Positions 18,060 through 26,327 of a stretch of 64,000 bases of DNA are shown here, piece after piece. The notes under the pieces were generated by a model. That model was not told the origin of the DNA, searched no databases, and saw only the letters and a list, made by a program, of their open reading frames with translations. The position numbers were made by a program, and so were the translations under genes. Origin of the DNA: Terrimonas ginsenosidimutans (GTDB taxonomy: Bacteria > Bacteroidota > Bacteroidia > Chitinophagales > Chitinophagaceae); assembly GCF_022012415.1 (NCBI RefSeq), contig NZ_JAKLTR010000010.1:186001-250000 (forward strand), given 5' to 3'. The first letter of the stretch is position 1; every line of letters begins with the position of its first letter.

Positions 18060-19589
18060 TTATTTCCTGGGCTTATCAACAATAATATTTACCGATCCTT
18101 TGTCTTTGATGAAGAACTGCTGGACCGGATAATACTGAAGACTATTCGTTATACTTCCATCCTTGCTTTCGCTGATATAGATCGGAGTTTTGGTATCGTT
18201 GTTCGTTTGTATATCCAATGCATTAAACGAAAACTGTTGTGTATTATTTACCACAATACCCGGACGGCTTTCCTTACCAGTTGTACGGATGGTGATATCG
18301 GACATCTTGATATCCTTTACGTGCCTTACAAAGAATCCATAAGAAGGCAATTTGCCAAACATTGTTCCTTCCGGATATTCCTCCTCCTTTTCTATAACAG
18401 GTTTGAATATATCAACCAATGAGTCACCTCCCTTTGTTTCCAGGCGAATATTTCTCAGCGAAATCCCTTCAAGTGGCGCACTGGCTATCCCTGTGATAGA
18501 ACAGCCGATCTCATCGGCACTTGTTGCGATGATATTCGAAAGGTTGATATTGCGAACCCTTCCTTTGCCAGGTGCAGCCGCACTTGTCATGTACTTTCTG
18601 GCACGATTACCCAGACGAATAAAGATGGGAACGGTTGGTCCATCGATCACCACATTATCGATAGTGATATTCTCCATAATACCGCCATCCACTATTTCGA
18701 GAGCCAGACCACCCATCCCTGCTGGCTTACCGTAAATAGTACTGGTTTGTCCGGACGGTTTGATTACACAATTGCTCACCGTGACATTACGAAAACCTCC
18801 TGTAGATTCAGTTCCGAATTTTATACCATTGCAATGACTGCTGATCACGCAATTGGTAATGGTGATATTTTCAGAAATAAGTGGTGACGTACTTTTGATA
18901 GTGATCCCATCATCATCGGAATCACCAATAACATTAGAGATAGTTACATTTCTGCAACCATCAATATCCATCATATCATTATTCTTGTTAGAATGATTCC
19001 AGATCTTGATCCCATCGATCATCACAAATTCACATCCGAGATAATGCTGCATCCAGAAGGCGGAATTTCGAAGGCTGATCCCTTTTACGGAAACGTTCTT
19101 GCAACCGGCAAACCACAGTAGATAAGGCCTGTCGCGGTAGCGATCTGGCTTCTTGATCGTATTTACAACAAAGCTTCCACCCTGCCCATCAATCGTCCCG
19201 CTGCCTTCAATACCAACATTCTGCTGACCTTTGCAAAAGATCAGGGCCTGCCTTGCCCATTCTTCCCCATAAAAATGTATACCTGATTCCTGGTAGGGAT
19301 ATCGTTTTGTGTCGGTATGACCCAATACGGTAGCATTGGAAGAAACGTGCAGCGTCACATTTGATTTTAATACAACCGTCGCTGTAAGGAATTTCCCTCC
19401 CGGGAAATATACTTTTCCGCCTGTCTTCGCACATTCATCAATTGCTTTTTGAATAGCCACGGTATTGTCTGTTGAACCATCGCCAATAGCTCCGTAAGAA
19501 GTTACGTCATACAACTGAGCATTGACACTGCTTGTGATCAGTACAACAGCAACCGTTAAAAATAAAGATGTGAGGGAACGCGTCATCAT
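18060..19589 (-). CDS. GH28 polygalacturonase-family protein
   Basis: This 509-residue secreted right-handed beta-helix protein has a signal peptide ending near VNAQ (about 25) and a pectate-lyase-like N-terminal YDVTSYGAIGDGSTDNT stretch. The GH28 catalytic region is present in modified form: NNDMMDIDG (for NTDG), then SDDDGITIKS with the paired Asp, SHCNGIKFGTES (for the GHG and RIK strands). The enzyme would hydrolyse galacturonan or rhamnogalacturonan linkages. It is transcribed ahead of the uronyl hydrolase gene (9 bp) and 7 bp after an isomerase gene. Exo or endo action and the exact linkage cannot be told from the sequence. Confidence 0.88.
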   Translation of the reverse strand: MMTRSLTSLFLTVAVVLITSSVNAQLYDVTSYGAIGDGSTDNTVAIQKAIDECAKTGGKVYFPGGKFLTATVVLKSNVTLHVSSNATVLGHTDTKRYPYQESGIHFYGEEWARQALIFCKGQQNVGIEGSGTIDGQGGSFVVNTIKKPDRYRDRPYLLWFAGCKNVSVKGISLRNSAFWMQHYLGCEFVMIDGIKIWNHSNKNNDMMDIDGCRNVTISNVIGDSDDDGITIKSTSPLISENITITNCVISSHCNGIKFGTESTGGFRNVTVSNCVIKPSGQTSTIYGKPAGMGGLALEIVDGGIMENITIDNVVIDGPTVPIFIRLGNRARKYMTSAAAPGKGRVRNINLSNIIATSADEIGCSITGIASAPLEGISLRNIRLETKGGDSLVDIFKPVIEKEEEYPEGTMFGKLPSYGFFVRHVKDIKMSDITIRTTGKESRPGIVVNNTQQFSFNALDIQTNNDTKTPIYISESKDGSITNSLQYYPVQQFFIKDKGSVNIIVDKPRK

Positions 19590-19596
19590 TCGTCTG

Positions 19597-20529
19597 TTAC
19601 TTGTTTAAAGAATATTTTTTCAGTTTATCCTGCAGCCAAACTGCAGAATCCAGGTAAGCTTTTTTTAGGTCGGGGATACCGGTCTCAGCACCTCCGATAT
19701 CCAGTCCGAAATTTCCACGAAATCCCACCGCCTGCAGTGCTTCAAAAAAACTATTCCAGGCAATCTCTCCGTCACCGGCAGCTAAATGCTCCACTCTGTT
19801 TCCTCCGTTATCCGATATATGAATATAGCTGATCTTTTCAGCAGCACGCAATACGGAAAGAGGAAGATTGTCGCGGAAGTAAAATTGGTTGGCAGTATCC
19901 ATGTTAAAATACAGGTTCTCCCTGCTCACACCATTGGCAAAGTTCAGAAATGAATCAGCTGTGGTGATCAGGCTGCCCTCGCATGGATGCATATGATAAA
20001 CAAGCTGATAATGCGCAGCAATATCACAGGCCTCCCCGAATGTCTCAAATAGATCCCGCTCATATTTCTCCCATTTGAACCCTTTCGGTAAATGAAGATG
20101 ATTCAGCAGCTCTTCGTTATAATGCCGCTGTATCGGAGCATTTTCAGGATATTCAAAGGGAAGCAAAGGCCCATTATCCAGTACACCTGCTGCGCCAAGA
20201 GCATTTGCAACCTCACAACCTTTTTTGAAATAAGAAAGACTCTCTGCTCTTTTTGCGGGATCAATTGACCCAAGTTGAGGAAGAACAAGACATAGCACCG
20301 GCAATTCACAACCGCTCTCCGCTAACGTATCCTTTATCTGCTGTTGATTATTGAAAAGATAATCGATATTAGCTGGCCCGATGCCTTCAAGTTCGATCGA
20401 ACGAAAACCCATGGCCGCCATTTCCCTGATATGCGCAACTGTATGCGTGATATCCGGAGGATATCCATAGAGTGTGATGGGATATAAATACGCGCAGGTG
20501 ATCTGCGGGGGGAACAATTGCATGCTCAT
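19597..20529 (-). CDS. Sugar phosphate isomerase/epimerase, TIM barrel 2
   Basis: This 310-residue cytoplasmic protein belongs to the xylose isomerase-like superfamily. The chosen start is the ATG at 20529; the frame can extend to a TTG at 20547, and an ATG at 20523 is also possible. Metal-site candidates lie in YHMHPCEGSL, MDTANQFYF, YIHISDNGG and the C-terminal LDIGGAE. Family members interconvert sugars or keto-acids. The gene leads the probable operon running to 13.5 kb (isomerase, GH28, GH88/GH105, lipoprotein). A CGAAAATA box (minus-strand TATTTTCG, one mismatch to TAnnTTTG) lies at 20557-20564, with a palindrome just upstream. Confidence 0.8.
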   Translation of the reverse strand: MSMQLFPPQITCAYLYPITLYGYPPDITHTVAHIREMAAMGFRSIELEGIGPANIDYLFNNQQQIKDTLAESGCELPVLCLVLPQLGSIDPAKRAESLSYFKKGCEVANALGAAGVLDNGPLLPFEYPENAPIQRHYNEELLNHLHLPKGFKWEKYERDLFETFGEACDIAAHYQLVYHMHPCEGSLITTADSFLNFANGVSRENLYFNMDTANQFYFRDNLPLSVLRAAEKISYIHISDNGGNRVEHLAAGDGEIAWNSFFEALQAVGFRGNFGLDIGGAETGIPDLKKAYLDSAVWLQDKLKKYSLNK

Positions 20530-20574
20530 ACAGCTTTCGTTAAACAATGATAAAGTCGAAAATAAGGGATTTTA

Positions 20575-20588
20575 CGGGTACGTACACG
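20575..20588. promoter_or_regulatory. Palindrome, candidate LacI-type operator upstream of the GH28 operon
   Basis: CGGGTACGTACACG is palindromic at 12 of 14 positions with a perfect GTACGTAC core and central CG, the usual form of LacI-family half-sites. It lies 10 bp upstream of a promoter-like TATTTTCG box (minus strand, 20557-20564), where a bound repressor would block the -33 region. It shares GGGTACGT with the site at 13422. A LacI-family gene lies 2 kb away (22591-23664). Confidence 0.45.
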
Positions 20589-20621
20589 TTTTTTCTGTCC
20601 GATATAAATTTTCACATTTCT

Positions 20622-22496
20622 TTATTGAATCACCGAGAGACGGTACACGAGCTCAGATGCCTGATCTACAACACCTGCGGGCACTTCCAGCACTAAGGCA
20701 CATGCCTTGAATGCGGGATATGGCGCCCAGTAATTTTGAGGCTGGTCACATGCTGTCAGTCGCGCATTTCCCGATATCAGGCTGAACTTCCATTTTTTCG
20801 GACCAGCAGATAACATCACCGTTCTTTCATCCATTGTTTCTATTTTCATCCCCCCATCCAATACAAATGGTTCGATGATCTTTATCACGGGCCATGCGTC
20901 GTGATAGATGAGTTGAACAGTTTTTTGAATGGATGTATCAGTAAATACATAATTCATCCGATACCCCACTCCACCGGTGAGCCAATTCTTATCCTTTAGT
21001 TCTCCTGCCGCATCAATACTGTATTGCCTGCCACTAACGGAGTCTATACGTAGTCGCGCATCAAATTCAAAGAGGTTTGTAAAGTAACCCGCCGTATCCT
21101 CATACTCGATTCGTGATGTAAGAGGTCTGACTCCGGGTGCTTCCGGAAAACTCATGGGTTCCGGCCTGGTGTAGATCGTCGGACTTGAAGCCTGAAGAAA
21201 TCCATGTCCCTTTGCCCATAAATGACTGATCGTTCCTCCGTCAGGGCGAAACATATACTTCCCTTTCGAACCGGCCAACTGATCTTTATACCGGTAAGCT
21301 GTTATCGTTGCCATGAAATTCTTTGTTCTTACTTCCACTACGTCAAGTGTGGGAAAATGCTTTAACCATCTTTCCTGCTGGGATGGTATTGGATGCAGCG
21401 AACGAACTTCCCTTGTTTCAAACATATACGCCATTGCCAGGTTTTTCGCTTTCGCAAAACTCGGATAGATACAGGGTGGTTTGTTATAAACCTCAGCATA
21501 CTGCGGTCCATATCCAAGAAGATCACCTGTAAAATTCTTCCGGAGGAACTGGAGGTTAAGATAAGCGGCAGTGGCATATCTCGGATCTTCGTCTGCAAGT
21601 AAACTGAACAATACCTGGCACCCATCCGAAGTTGCACTGCCGTACCCGGTCCATTTATTTGACCGGATGCCCCATGATGCGTCAAGCGAACCATCCGGAT
21701 AGATAAAGTATAAATGATTTTTCAGCGCAAATTTGACTTTCCCATATACCAATTCATCTTTAGTAAGCTTTGCATACAGCGCCAATCCCCACAGAGACAT
21801 TTCCATATTGTATGCAAGATCAACACCCATCTTGTTGCCATGGCTTTTCCCTCCTTCCCCATTCAGAAAACCGTCCTCGTCTATCTTACTGATCGTTCTT
21901 CGTGCCAGTTGATGGGCTTTGAGGGTGAAAGCTGGTTTGGACAAAATGATACCGGCTTTTGCCAGTGTTGCCGTAGTGGTGGCAACATAGTTGATACTGG
22001 CAAACTCCGGGCGCATAACGCTATCCAGGTAGGCTGCTGCACGCTGCATCACGTTTACCCATTTTTGCTTTTCGGCGGAAGAAAACTGGTGCGAAAGTTT
22101 TTCGTAAGACAACAGTAACATCAATAGCTGATCAGTGGTTGTACCGGTCCATTCTTCCGGGGTTTCTTTCCAGCTACCGTTTGATTCCTGCTGGCGGAAC
22201 AGCCAATGGGCCGCGTTCAGCGCAGCCTGTTTGTAACGTTCTTCTTTGGTAATGATATATGCAGTTGTAAACGGATAAACAGTTTCCGCGGCACGGGTGT
22301 GCCATACATTACAATGCGCGCATGCTATACCGCCAAAGTTACGATCCGCACTGTCTGTCATTTGCCTTTTCAACAGGGCATCAGACAGCTTGAGCAGCGT
22401 TTGCGCATATTCTTTTTTAATGGGAATGGTTTGTGCTACAACAGCACTCATGCTGGTTGCACAAAACAGGAGAAAGAAAGCAGATCGTTTTGCCAT
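20622..22496 (-). CDS. Secreted alpha/alpha-toroid protein with C-terminal beta domain, polysaccharide-lyase-like
   Basis: From the ATG at 22496 this is a 624-residue exported protein (signal MAKRSAFFLLFCATSMSAVVAQ). Residues about 30-380 are helical with W-rich repeats (AALNAAHWLFRQQ, NMEMSLWGLALYAKL), then a beta-rich C-terminal region (about 400-620). The helical barrel plus beta-sandwich order recalls polysaccharide lyases of the heparinase II/III or alginate type. An unusual FGGIACAHCNVWHTRAAE stretch (about 52-69) contains two Cys and a His. I do not recognise a characterised family. It lies between the LacI gene (94 bp downstream of it) and the GH28 operon; a role in cleaving a uronate polymer is inferred. 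Confidence 0.65.
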   Translation of the reverse strand: MAKRSAFFLLFCATSMSAVVAQTIPIKKEYAQTLLKLSDALLKRQMTDSADRNFGGIACAHCNVWHTRAAETVYPFTTAYIITKEERYKQAALNAAHWLFRQQESNGSWKETPEEWTGTTTDQLLMLLLSYEKLSHQFSSAEKQKWVNVMQRAAAYLDSVMRPEFASINYVATTTATLAKAGIILSKPAFTLKAHQLARRTISKIDEDGFLNGEGGKSHGNKMGVDLAYNMEMSLWGLALYAKLTKDELVYGKVKFALKNHLYFIYPDGSLDASWGIRSNKWTGYGSATSDGCQVLFSLLADEDPRYATAAYLNLQFLRKNFTGDLLGYGPQYAEVYNKPPCIYPSFAKAKNLAMAYMFETREVRSLHPIPSQQERWLKHFPTLDVVEVRTKNFMATITAYRYKDQLAGSKGKYMFRPDGGTISHLWAKGHGFLQASSPTIYTRPEPMSFPEAPGVRPLTSRIEYEDTAGYFTNLFEFDARLRIDSVSGRQYSIDAAGELKDKNWLTGGVGYRMNYVFTDTSIQKTVQLIYHDAWPVIKIIEPFVLDGGMKIETMDERTVMLSAGPKKWKFSLISGNARLTACDQPQNYWAPYPAFKACALVLEVPAGVVDQASELVYRLSVIQ

Positions 22497-22590
22497 TTTA
22501 CAGAATGGCTGCAGGTATTGCCGTTGAATCATGAACCTTTAAATTAGTTTTCTGTTTCAACCGCAATCCCAACATTTCTCCGGAACAATC

Positions 22591-23664
22591 TCAATTGCGG
22601 TAAAACTGGTAATTTTCTTTTGTGATGATATCAATAGGCATAAGGTAATTTTTCTCTATAGTATTGGAATAAACAAGGTGCTGAAATAACGTCATTACTC
22701 CACGATATCCCTGCTCTTGTGGTTTTTCGCAGATCAGAAAATCAATTGATCCGTCTTTAAGAAATTCCACATTGTCTTTTGTGAAATCATACCCCAATAA
22801 AAGAACATTTTCTAACCCGGCCTTACGGAGATATTTTGCCACAACTGATACCCTTGAGTTGGTCACAAATATTGCTCCTATATCATTTTCTTTTTTTATC
22901 AGTTGATCAAGTTTTTTTGCTACTGCTGCATAGTCGGTCTGCTTCGAGTCCAGTGTCAGGATCTTATTCTGAATTTTGTTATCAGAGAAATATGCTCTGA
23001 ACCCATCCTCCTTCCTGAGAATAGCGTAGTTATTATCGATCTCGCGGGCAATCTTTACCACCAGTACTTTCTGTGTTTTTGCAACGCAGTAATTAACCAG
23101 TTGGGCAGCAAGATATCCGCTATGAAAGATCTCTGCACCGATGTAACATAAAGAGTCATAACCTGGAATATCAGAGTTGATCATCACATACGGAATTCCT
23201 TTCTTTTTACAATCCTCCGTGAGCACCAATGACTCTTCAGGAAAGATGGGTGTAAACAAAATCCCGTCTGGCTTTTGACGAATGATCTTCTTCACCTGTT
23301 TGTCAAACGAACTTTCATCATTCTGATCAAAAAAATATCGTTCTATTTCGATTCCGTATTGTTTTATTTCGGCTTCGGCCTGATTGATCCCATCAAGTGG
23401 GGCCTGCCAGAATTCTGTTTCGCCAGAAATATTAGGAAGCAACACAGCAAGCCGTATGGTTCCCCGTGAGGCCAATGCCAATCGTCTTGCCAATACGTTC
23501 GGCTGATAGTTCAGCTTCTGAATAATGGCCTGTATCTTATTTTTTGTTTTCTCAGAAACGCCTTCCCTGTTATGTATCACCCTGTCTACCGTCGCTATGG
23601 ATACTTTGGCCAGCCGGGCTATTTCTTTAACGCCCGCAGCCGATTTATCAGTACTTTTCTTCAT
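22591..23664 (-). CDS. LacI-family transcriptional regulator
   Basis: This 357-residue protein has an N-terminal LacI helix-turn-helix (about 12-60: VKEIARLAKVSIATVDRVI, then the hinge NYQPNVLARRLA). A periplasmic-binding-protein-like sugar domain follows (about 70-355), closest in style to the Bacteroidota two-lobe type with IGAEIFHSGYLAAQLV. Such regulators bind palindromic sites and release or activate on binding a sugar. Candidate targets in the window are the palindromes at 20575 and 13422. It faces the same way as the locus genes, so it may be co-transcribed with the toroid gene. Effector and sites are inferred. Confidence 0.92.
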   Translation of the reverse strand: MKKSTDKSAAGVKEIARLAKVSIATVDRVIHNREGVSEKTKNKIQAIIQKLNYQPNVLARRLALASRGTIRLAVLLPNISGETEFWQAPLDGINQAEAEIKQYGIEIERYFFDQNDESSFDKQVKKIIRQKPDGILFTPIFPEESLVLTEDCKKKGIPYVMINSDIPGYDSLCYIGAEIFHSGYLAAQLVNYCVAKTQKVLVVKIAREIDNNYAILRKEDGFRAYFSDNKIQNKILTLDSKQTDYAAVAKKLDQLIKKENDIGAIFVTNSRVSVVAKYLRKAGLENVLLLGYDFTKDNVEFLKDGSIDFLICEKPQEQGYRGVMTLFQHLVYSNTIEKNYLMPIDIITKENYQFYRN

Positions 23665-23685
23665 AAAGGTTTAAATGCTAGTAAA

Positions 23686-23693
23686 CAAATCTA
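23686..23693 (-). promoter_or_regulatory. Promoter-like TAnnTTTG box of the LacI gene
   Basis: The minus strand reads TAGATTTG, a full match to the Bacteroidota -7 consensus TAnnTTTG, 21 bp upstream of the LacI start. No clear -33 TTTG is seen. A 10-bp inverted repeat (TAAAGGTTTA at 23664-23673, its complement at 23728-23737) brackets the box and could be an autoregulatory site. Confidence 0.45.
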
Positions 23694-23777
23694 TTGAATT
23701 ATTCAGGCACTTCATAGATTCAGCCTGTAAACCTTTATATAGTATGGCTTGGGTTGGCCGGAAATAAATATTTACCA

Positions 23778-24536
23778 TTAGTTCTTCGCATCGGTATTCC
23801 TTACATCTCTGTCTCCCGTATGATCAAATCCTCGGTCTCTTTCAAACCGGATCATTTCCTCAGGGCGGAAATTGTTGATGAAAGCCCGGCGCCTCAGATC
23901 AGTACTGTTTCCCCTGCTATAATGAAGCGTCCCTCCATGATGCCAGACGCAGGATCCGGCCTTTATTTCTATCGCAACACCTTCAGATTCCTGCGCATCA
24001 CACTCCAGTGCGCCACCACCTTTTCCCGCCGGACGGTGCGCCCTGACAGGAAGAAGGTGAGAACCGGGTACGTACCACATACAGCCGTTGTCTTTAATGG
24101 CATCATCCAGCGCAACCCAGCAACTGGCAGCCCGCACATCTGGCATACTGATCCAGTAAGCGCAATCCTGGTGCCAGGGCGTAGGCGTTACTGAATGAGG
24201 AGCCTTATCGATCAGCATATCAAAATCCAGCTCCATATCATTGCCAAGCAACTGTTTAGCAATCTGCCTCGTTTCCCTATGCAAGGCTTTTTCAAGCAAT
24301 GAAGGCATCAGCCTCGAAGGCAACATGATCTGCGTGATCCTCTCCTTTGGCACCGGCTTATCTCCTTCCACAAAACCGCCAAGATCAGAACGGAACCTCC
24401 CCGCATCGATCTTATTCTCCAGGAACTCCTCATATACCGAGCGATAATAACTGATATCTTCAGCTGACAAAATATTATCCACTACCACATAGCCATTACG
24501 ATTGAAAAAGTCGACCTGCTCTTCGGTGATGTTCAT
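23778..24536 (-). CDS. Phytanoyl-CoA dioxygenase (PhyH) family protein 2
   Basis: From the ATG at 24536 this is a 252-residue Fe(II)/2-oxoglutarate oxygenase; the frame stays open another 60 codons, but that stretch overlaps the divergent gene and looks non-coding. Residues 1-20 (MNITEEQVDFFNRNGYVVVD) are the classic PhyH N-terminus. His122 and Asp124 (WHQD) and His205 (LHYSRGN) form the iron triad, with Arg215-217 for 2-oxoglutarate. It is divergent from an AraC gene (94 bp between starts), an arrangement common for a regulator and its target. It is shorter than the paralogue at 4568. The substrate is unknown; a modified sugar is one guess. Confidence 0.87.
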   Translation of the reverse strand: MNITEEQVDFFNRNGYVVVDNILSAEDISYYRSVYEEFLENKIDAGRFRSDLGGFVEGDKPVPKERITQIMLPSRLMPSLLEKALHRETRQIAKQLLGNDMELDFDMLIDKAPHSVTPTPWHQDCAYWISMPDVRAASCWVALDDAIKDNGCMWYVPGSHLLPVRAHRPAGKGGGALECDAQESEGVAIEIKAGSCVWHHGGTLHYSRGNSTDLRRRAFINNFRPEEMIRFERDRGFDHTGDRDVRNTDAKN

Positions 24537-24630
24537 ACGAGTGATTTTGATTCTTTTCAAAACTAGTATTGTATCTTCAGGAAATCTTTCAATATTATAC
24601 ACCAGTACTATCTTATACAACGAGAACTCA

Positions 24631-25503
24631 ATGAAAAAAAAACAACCCGTCGAAAGAGATATCATCGACTTCCGCAGATCAGGCTGGAATGATATTATGC
24701 TACTTGGTAAATACAATTACAAACAGGCTCACGAAGAACTGCCACCACACTCACACAGACAAACGCTTGAGATATGTTACTGCAGTAAAGGTGAACAGAT
24801 CTATGAAGTGAACGGTACTCTTTACAAGATTAAAGGAGGCGATCTTTTTGTAACCTTCCCCGGAGAAGTACATAGCACAGGAAAATATCCCGAAGAGAAA
24901 GGTGAGCTATACTGGATGATGATCCGCATTCCAACCGGAAAAACAAAACAATCGTTCCTGCAATATGATCTTACCCTGGCGTCGGAATGGCATAAAAGGC
25001 TGCTAAACTTACCCAGACATTTTCGGGGCAACAATCATCTCCGGCTTTTACTCGAAGAGATCTTCCGCGTACATAAATCCGCTAAAACCGCATTGCGGCA
25101 AATCGAACTTCGTCATTCCATTGCTTCATTCCTGCTTGAAGTCATTTCCGCAGCGCGCACACCTGTATTATCAAGACAAACAGGGCGAATGGAAAAAATA
25201 GACTCCTTCATTAAAGAAAAGATAGACGAACCCGTCGTACTGGATGAAGTGGCTAAACTTGTTGGTCTCTCCCTTTCAAGGTTCAAAGCCTGGTTCAAAG
25301 AAGAAACCGGGACTACACCGCTTGACTATGTACTAAAATATAAGATCCGTACAGCCTGCGAATGGCTAAGCAAGCCTGATAGATCCATAGCAGACATCGC
25401 ATTTGAAACAGGCTTTCAAAACCAACAGTACTTCTCCACTGTTTTCAAAAAATACATGGGAATGAGCCCGGGTGAATACAGGAAAGATGCAAACATTCAC
25501 TAG
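24631..25503 (+). CDS. AraC-family transcriptional regulator
   Basis: From the ATG at 24631 this is a 290-residue regulator; the open frame begins earlier but overlaps the divergent dioxygenase gene. The N-terminal cupin sensing domain (about 10-150) holds PPHSHRQTLEICYCSKGEQIYEV. The C-terminal double HTH (about 195-285) holds LDEVAKLVGLSLSRFKAWFKEETG and IADIAFETGFQNQQYFSTVFKKYMGMSPGEYR. It probably responds to a sugar. It is the only plus-strand gene between 0.1 and 38 kb, divergent from the dioxygenase gene, which is the likeliest target. Confidence 0.9.
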   Translation: MKKKQPVERDIIDFRRSGWNDIMLLGKYNYKQAHEELPPHSHRQTLEICYCSKGEQIYEVNGTLYKIKGGDLFVTFPGEVHSTGKYPEEKGELYWMMIRIPTGKTKQSFLQYDLTLASEWHKRLLNLPRHFRGNNHLRLLLEEIFRVHKSAKTALRQIELRHSIASFLLEVISAARTPVLSRQTGRMEKIDSFIKEKIDEPVVLDEVAKLVGLSLSRFKAWFKEETGTTPLDYVLKYKIRTACEWLSKPDRSIADIAFETGFQNQQYFSTVFKKYMGMSPGEYRKDANIH

Positions 25504-25547
25504 CAGGAAGCCTGTGACTTAAAAACCGTTCTTACTTCTCCATACTC

Positions 25548-26327
25548 CTATTTAATAAAGTTGAGCAGCGGCAGCGAAGGAATTTTCTTTAGTTCCCTGA
25601 TCACGATCGAAGCGTTCAGCTCAGCACCGGCTTTGTCAGTATGTGTATGATCTGCCGGAAAAAAAGCTTTCACTTTTTCGGCTCCCAGCAATTCATACTC
25701 AGTTGCAATGATATCATTCAGATCAATGAATAAACACTGTTCTTCTTTCGCAACTTCCTTCGCCCACTTTGCATAGCCGTCTGTTGAGCGGCTTACTTTA
25801 CCTTCTTTCCAGTTATCACGCGGAACAGGAGAACACACTATAGGAATTGCCCCTTTCGCTTTTGCTTCATGAATGTATTTGCGCATATACCACCCATATG
25901 TATGCACTGTCTCATCTTTCCTGGTGATCGGATTATAAATATCTTTTGACTCTTCGCCAATTCCCTGGATAGTACCACGGGCACGGGCTGTATCATCCAG
26001 CGGACCTGCATCGTTATGTCCGAACTGCATGATCACATAATCGCCCTTCTTCAATACAGCAGTGATCCGTTCCCACCGGCCTTCGGTAATAAAAGTCCTG
26101 CTGCTTCGGCCACCGATAGCCTGGTTACTTACAGAAAGCTTTGTCGTATCAAAATACCCGGCAATAAAACTCCCCCAGCCCCATTGTTGATTTTTTCCAC
26201 TGCCATCACCATTTCTTACGGTGGAATCTCCTATGATATAAAAGACAGGCTTGTCATTTGTCAGCATTGCAAAGGAACAGCAGATCAGCAATGCTGCTGC
26301 TAAACAGGCAAATAATCTATTCATCAT
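25548..26327 (-). CDS. Rhamnogalacturonan acetylesterase, CE12 SGNH hydrolase
   Basis: This 259-residue secreted esterase has a signal peptide (MNRLFACLAAALLICCSFA). The SGNH blocks are clear: catalytic Ser35 in IIGDSTVRNG, the Gly of AIGGRSSRTF, Asn106 in QFGHNDAG, and Asp227/His230 in PADHTHTDKAG. The order and wording match CE12 rhamnogalacturonan acetylesterases, which remove acetyl groups from RG-I so that lyases can act. Its start overlaps the stop of the PL11 gene by 4 nt, so the two are translationally coupled. This is one of the best indicators that the locus targets RG-I. Confidence 0.92.
   Translation of the reverse strand: MMNRLFACLAAALLICCSFAMLTNDKPVFYIIGDSTVRNGDGSGKNQQWGWGSFIAGYFDTTKLSVSNQAIGGRSSRTFITEGRWERITAVLKKGDYVIMQFGHNDAGPLDDTARARGTIQGIGEESKDIYNPITRKDETVHTYGWYMRKYIHEAKAKGAIPIVCSPVPRDNWKEGKVSRSTDGYAKWAKEVAKEEQCLFIDLNDIIATEYELLGAEKVKAFFPADHTHTDKAGAELNASIVIRELKKIPSLPLLNFIK

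Noticed and set aside
24502-24630. Longer AraC reading frame from 24502
   Set aside because: This part overlaps the dioxygenase gene on the other strand and adds residues before the family start at 24631.
23778-24716. Longer dioxygenase reading frame starting at 24716
   Set aside because: The extra 60 codons overlap the AraC gene on the other strand, are not PhyH-like, and the PhyH N-terminus begins at the ATG at 24536.
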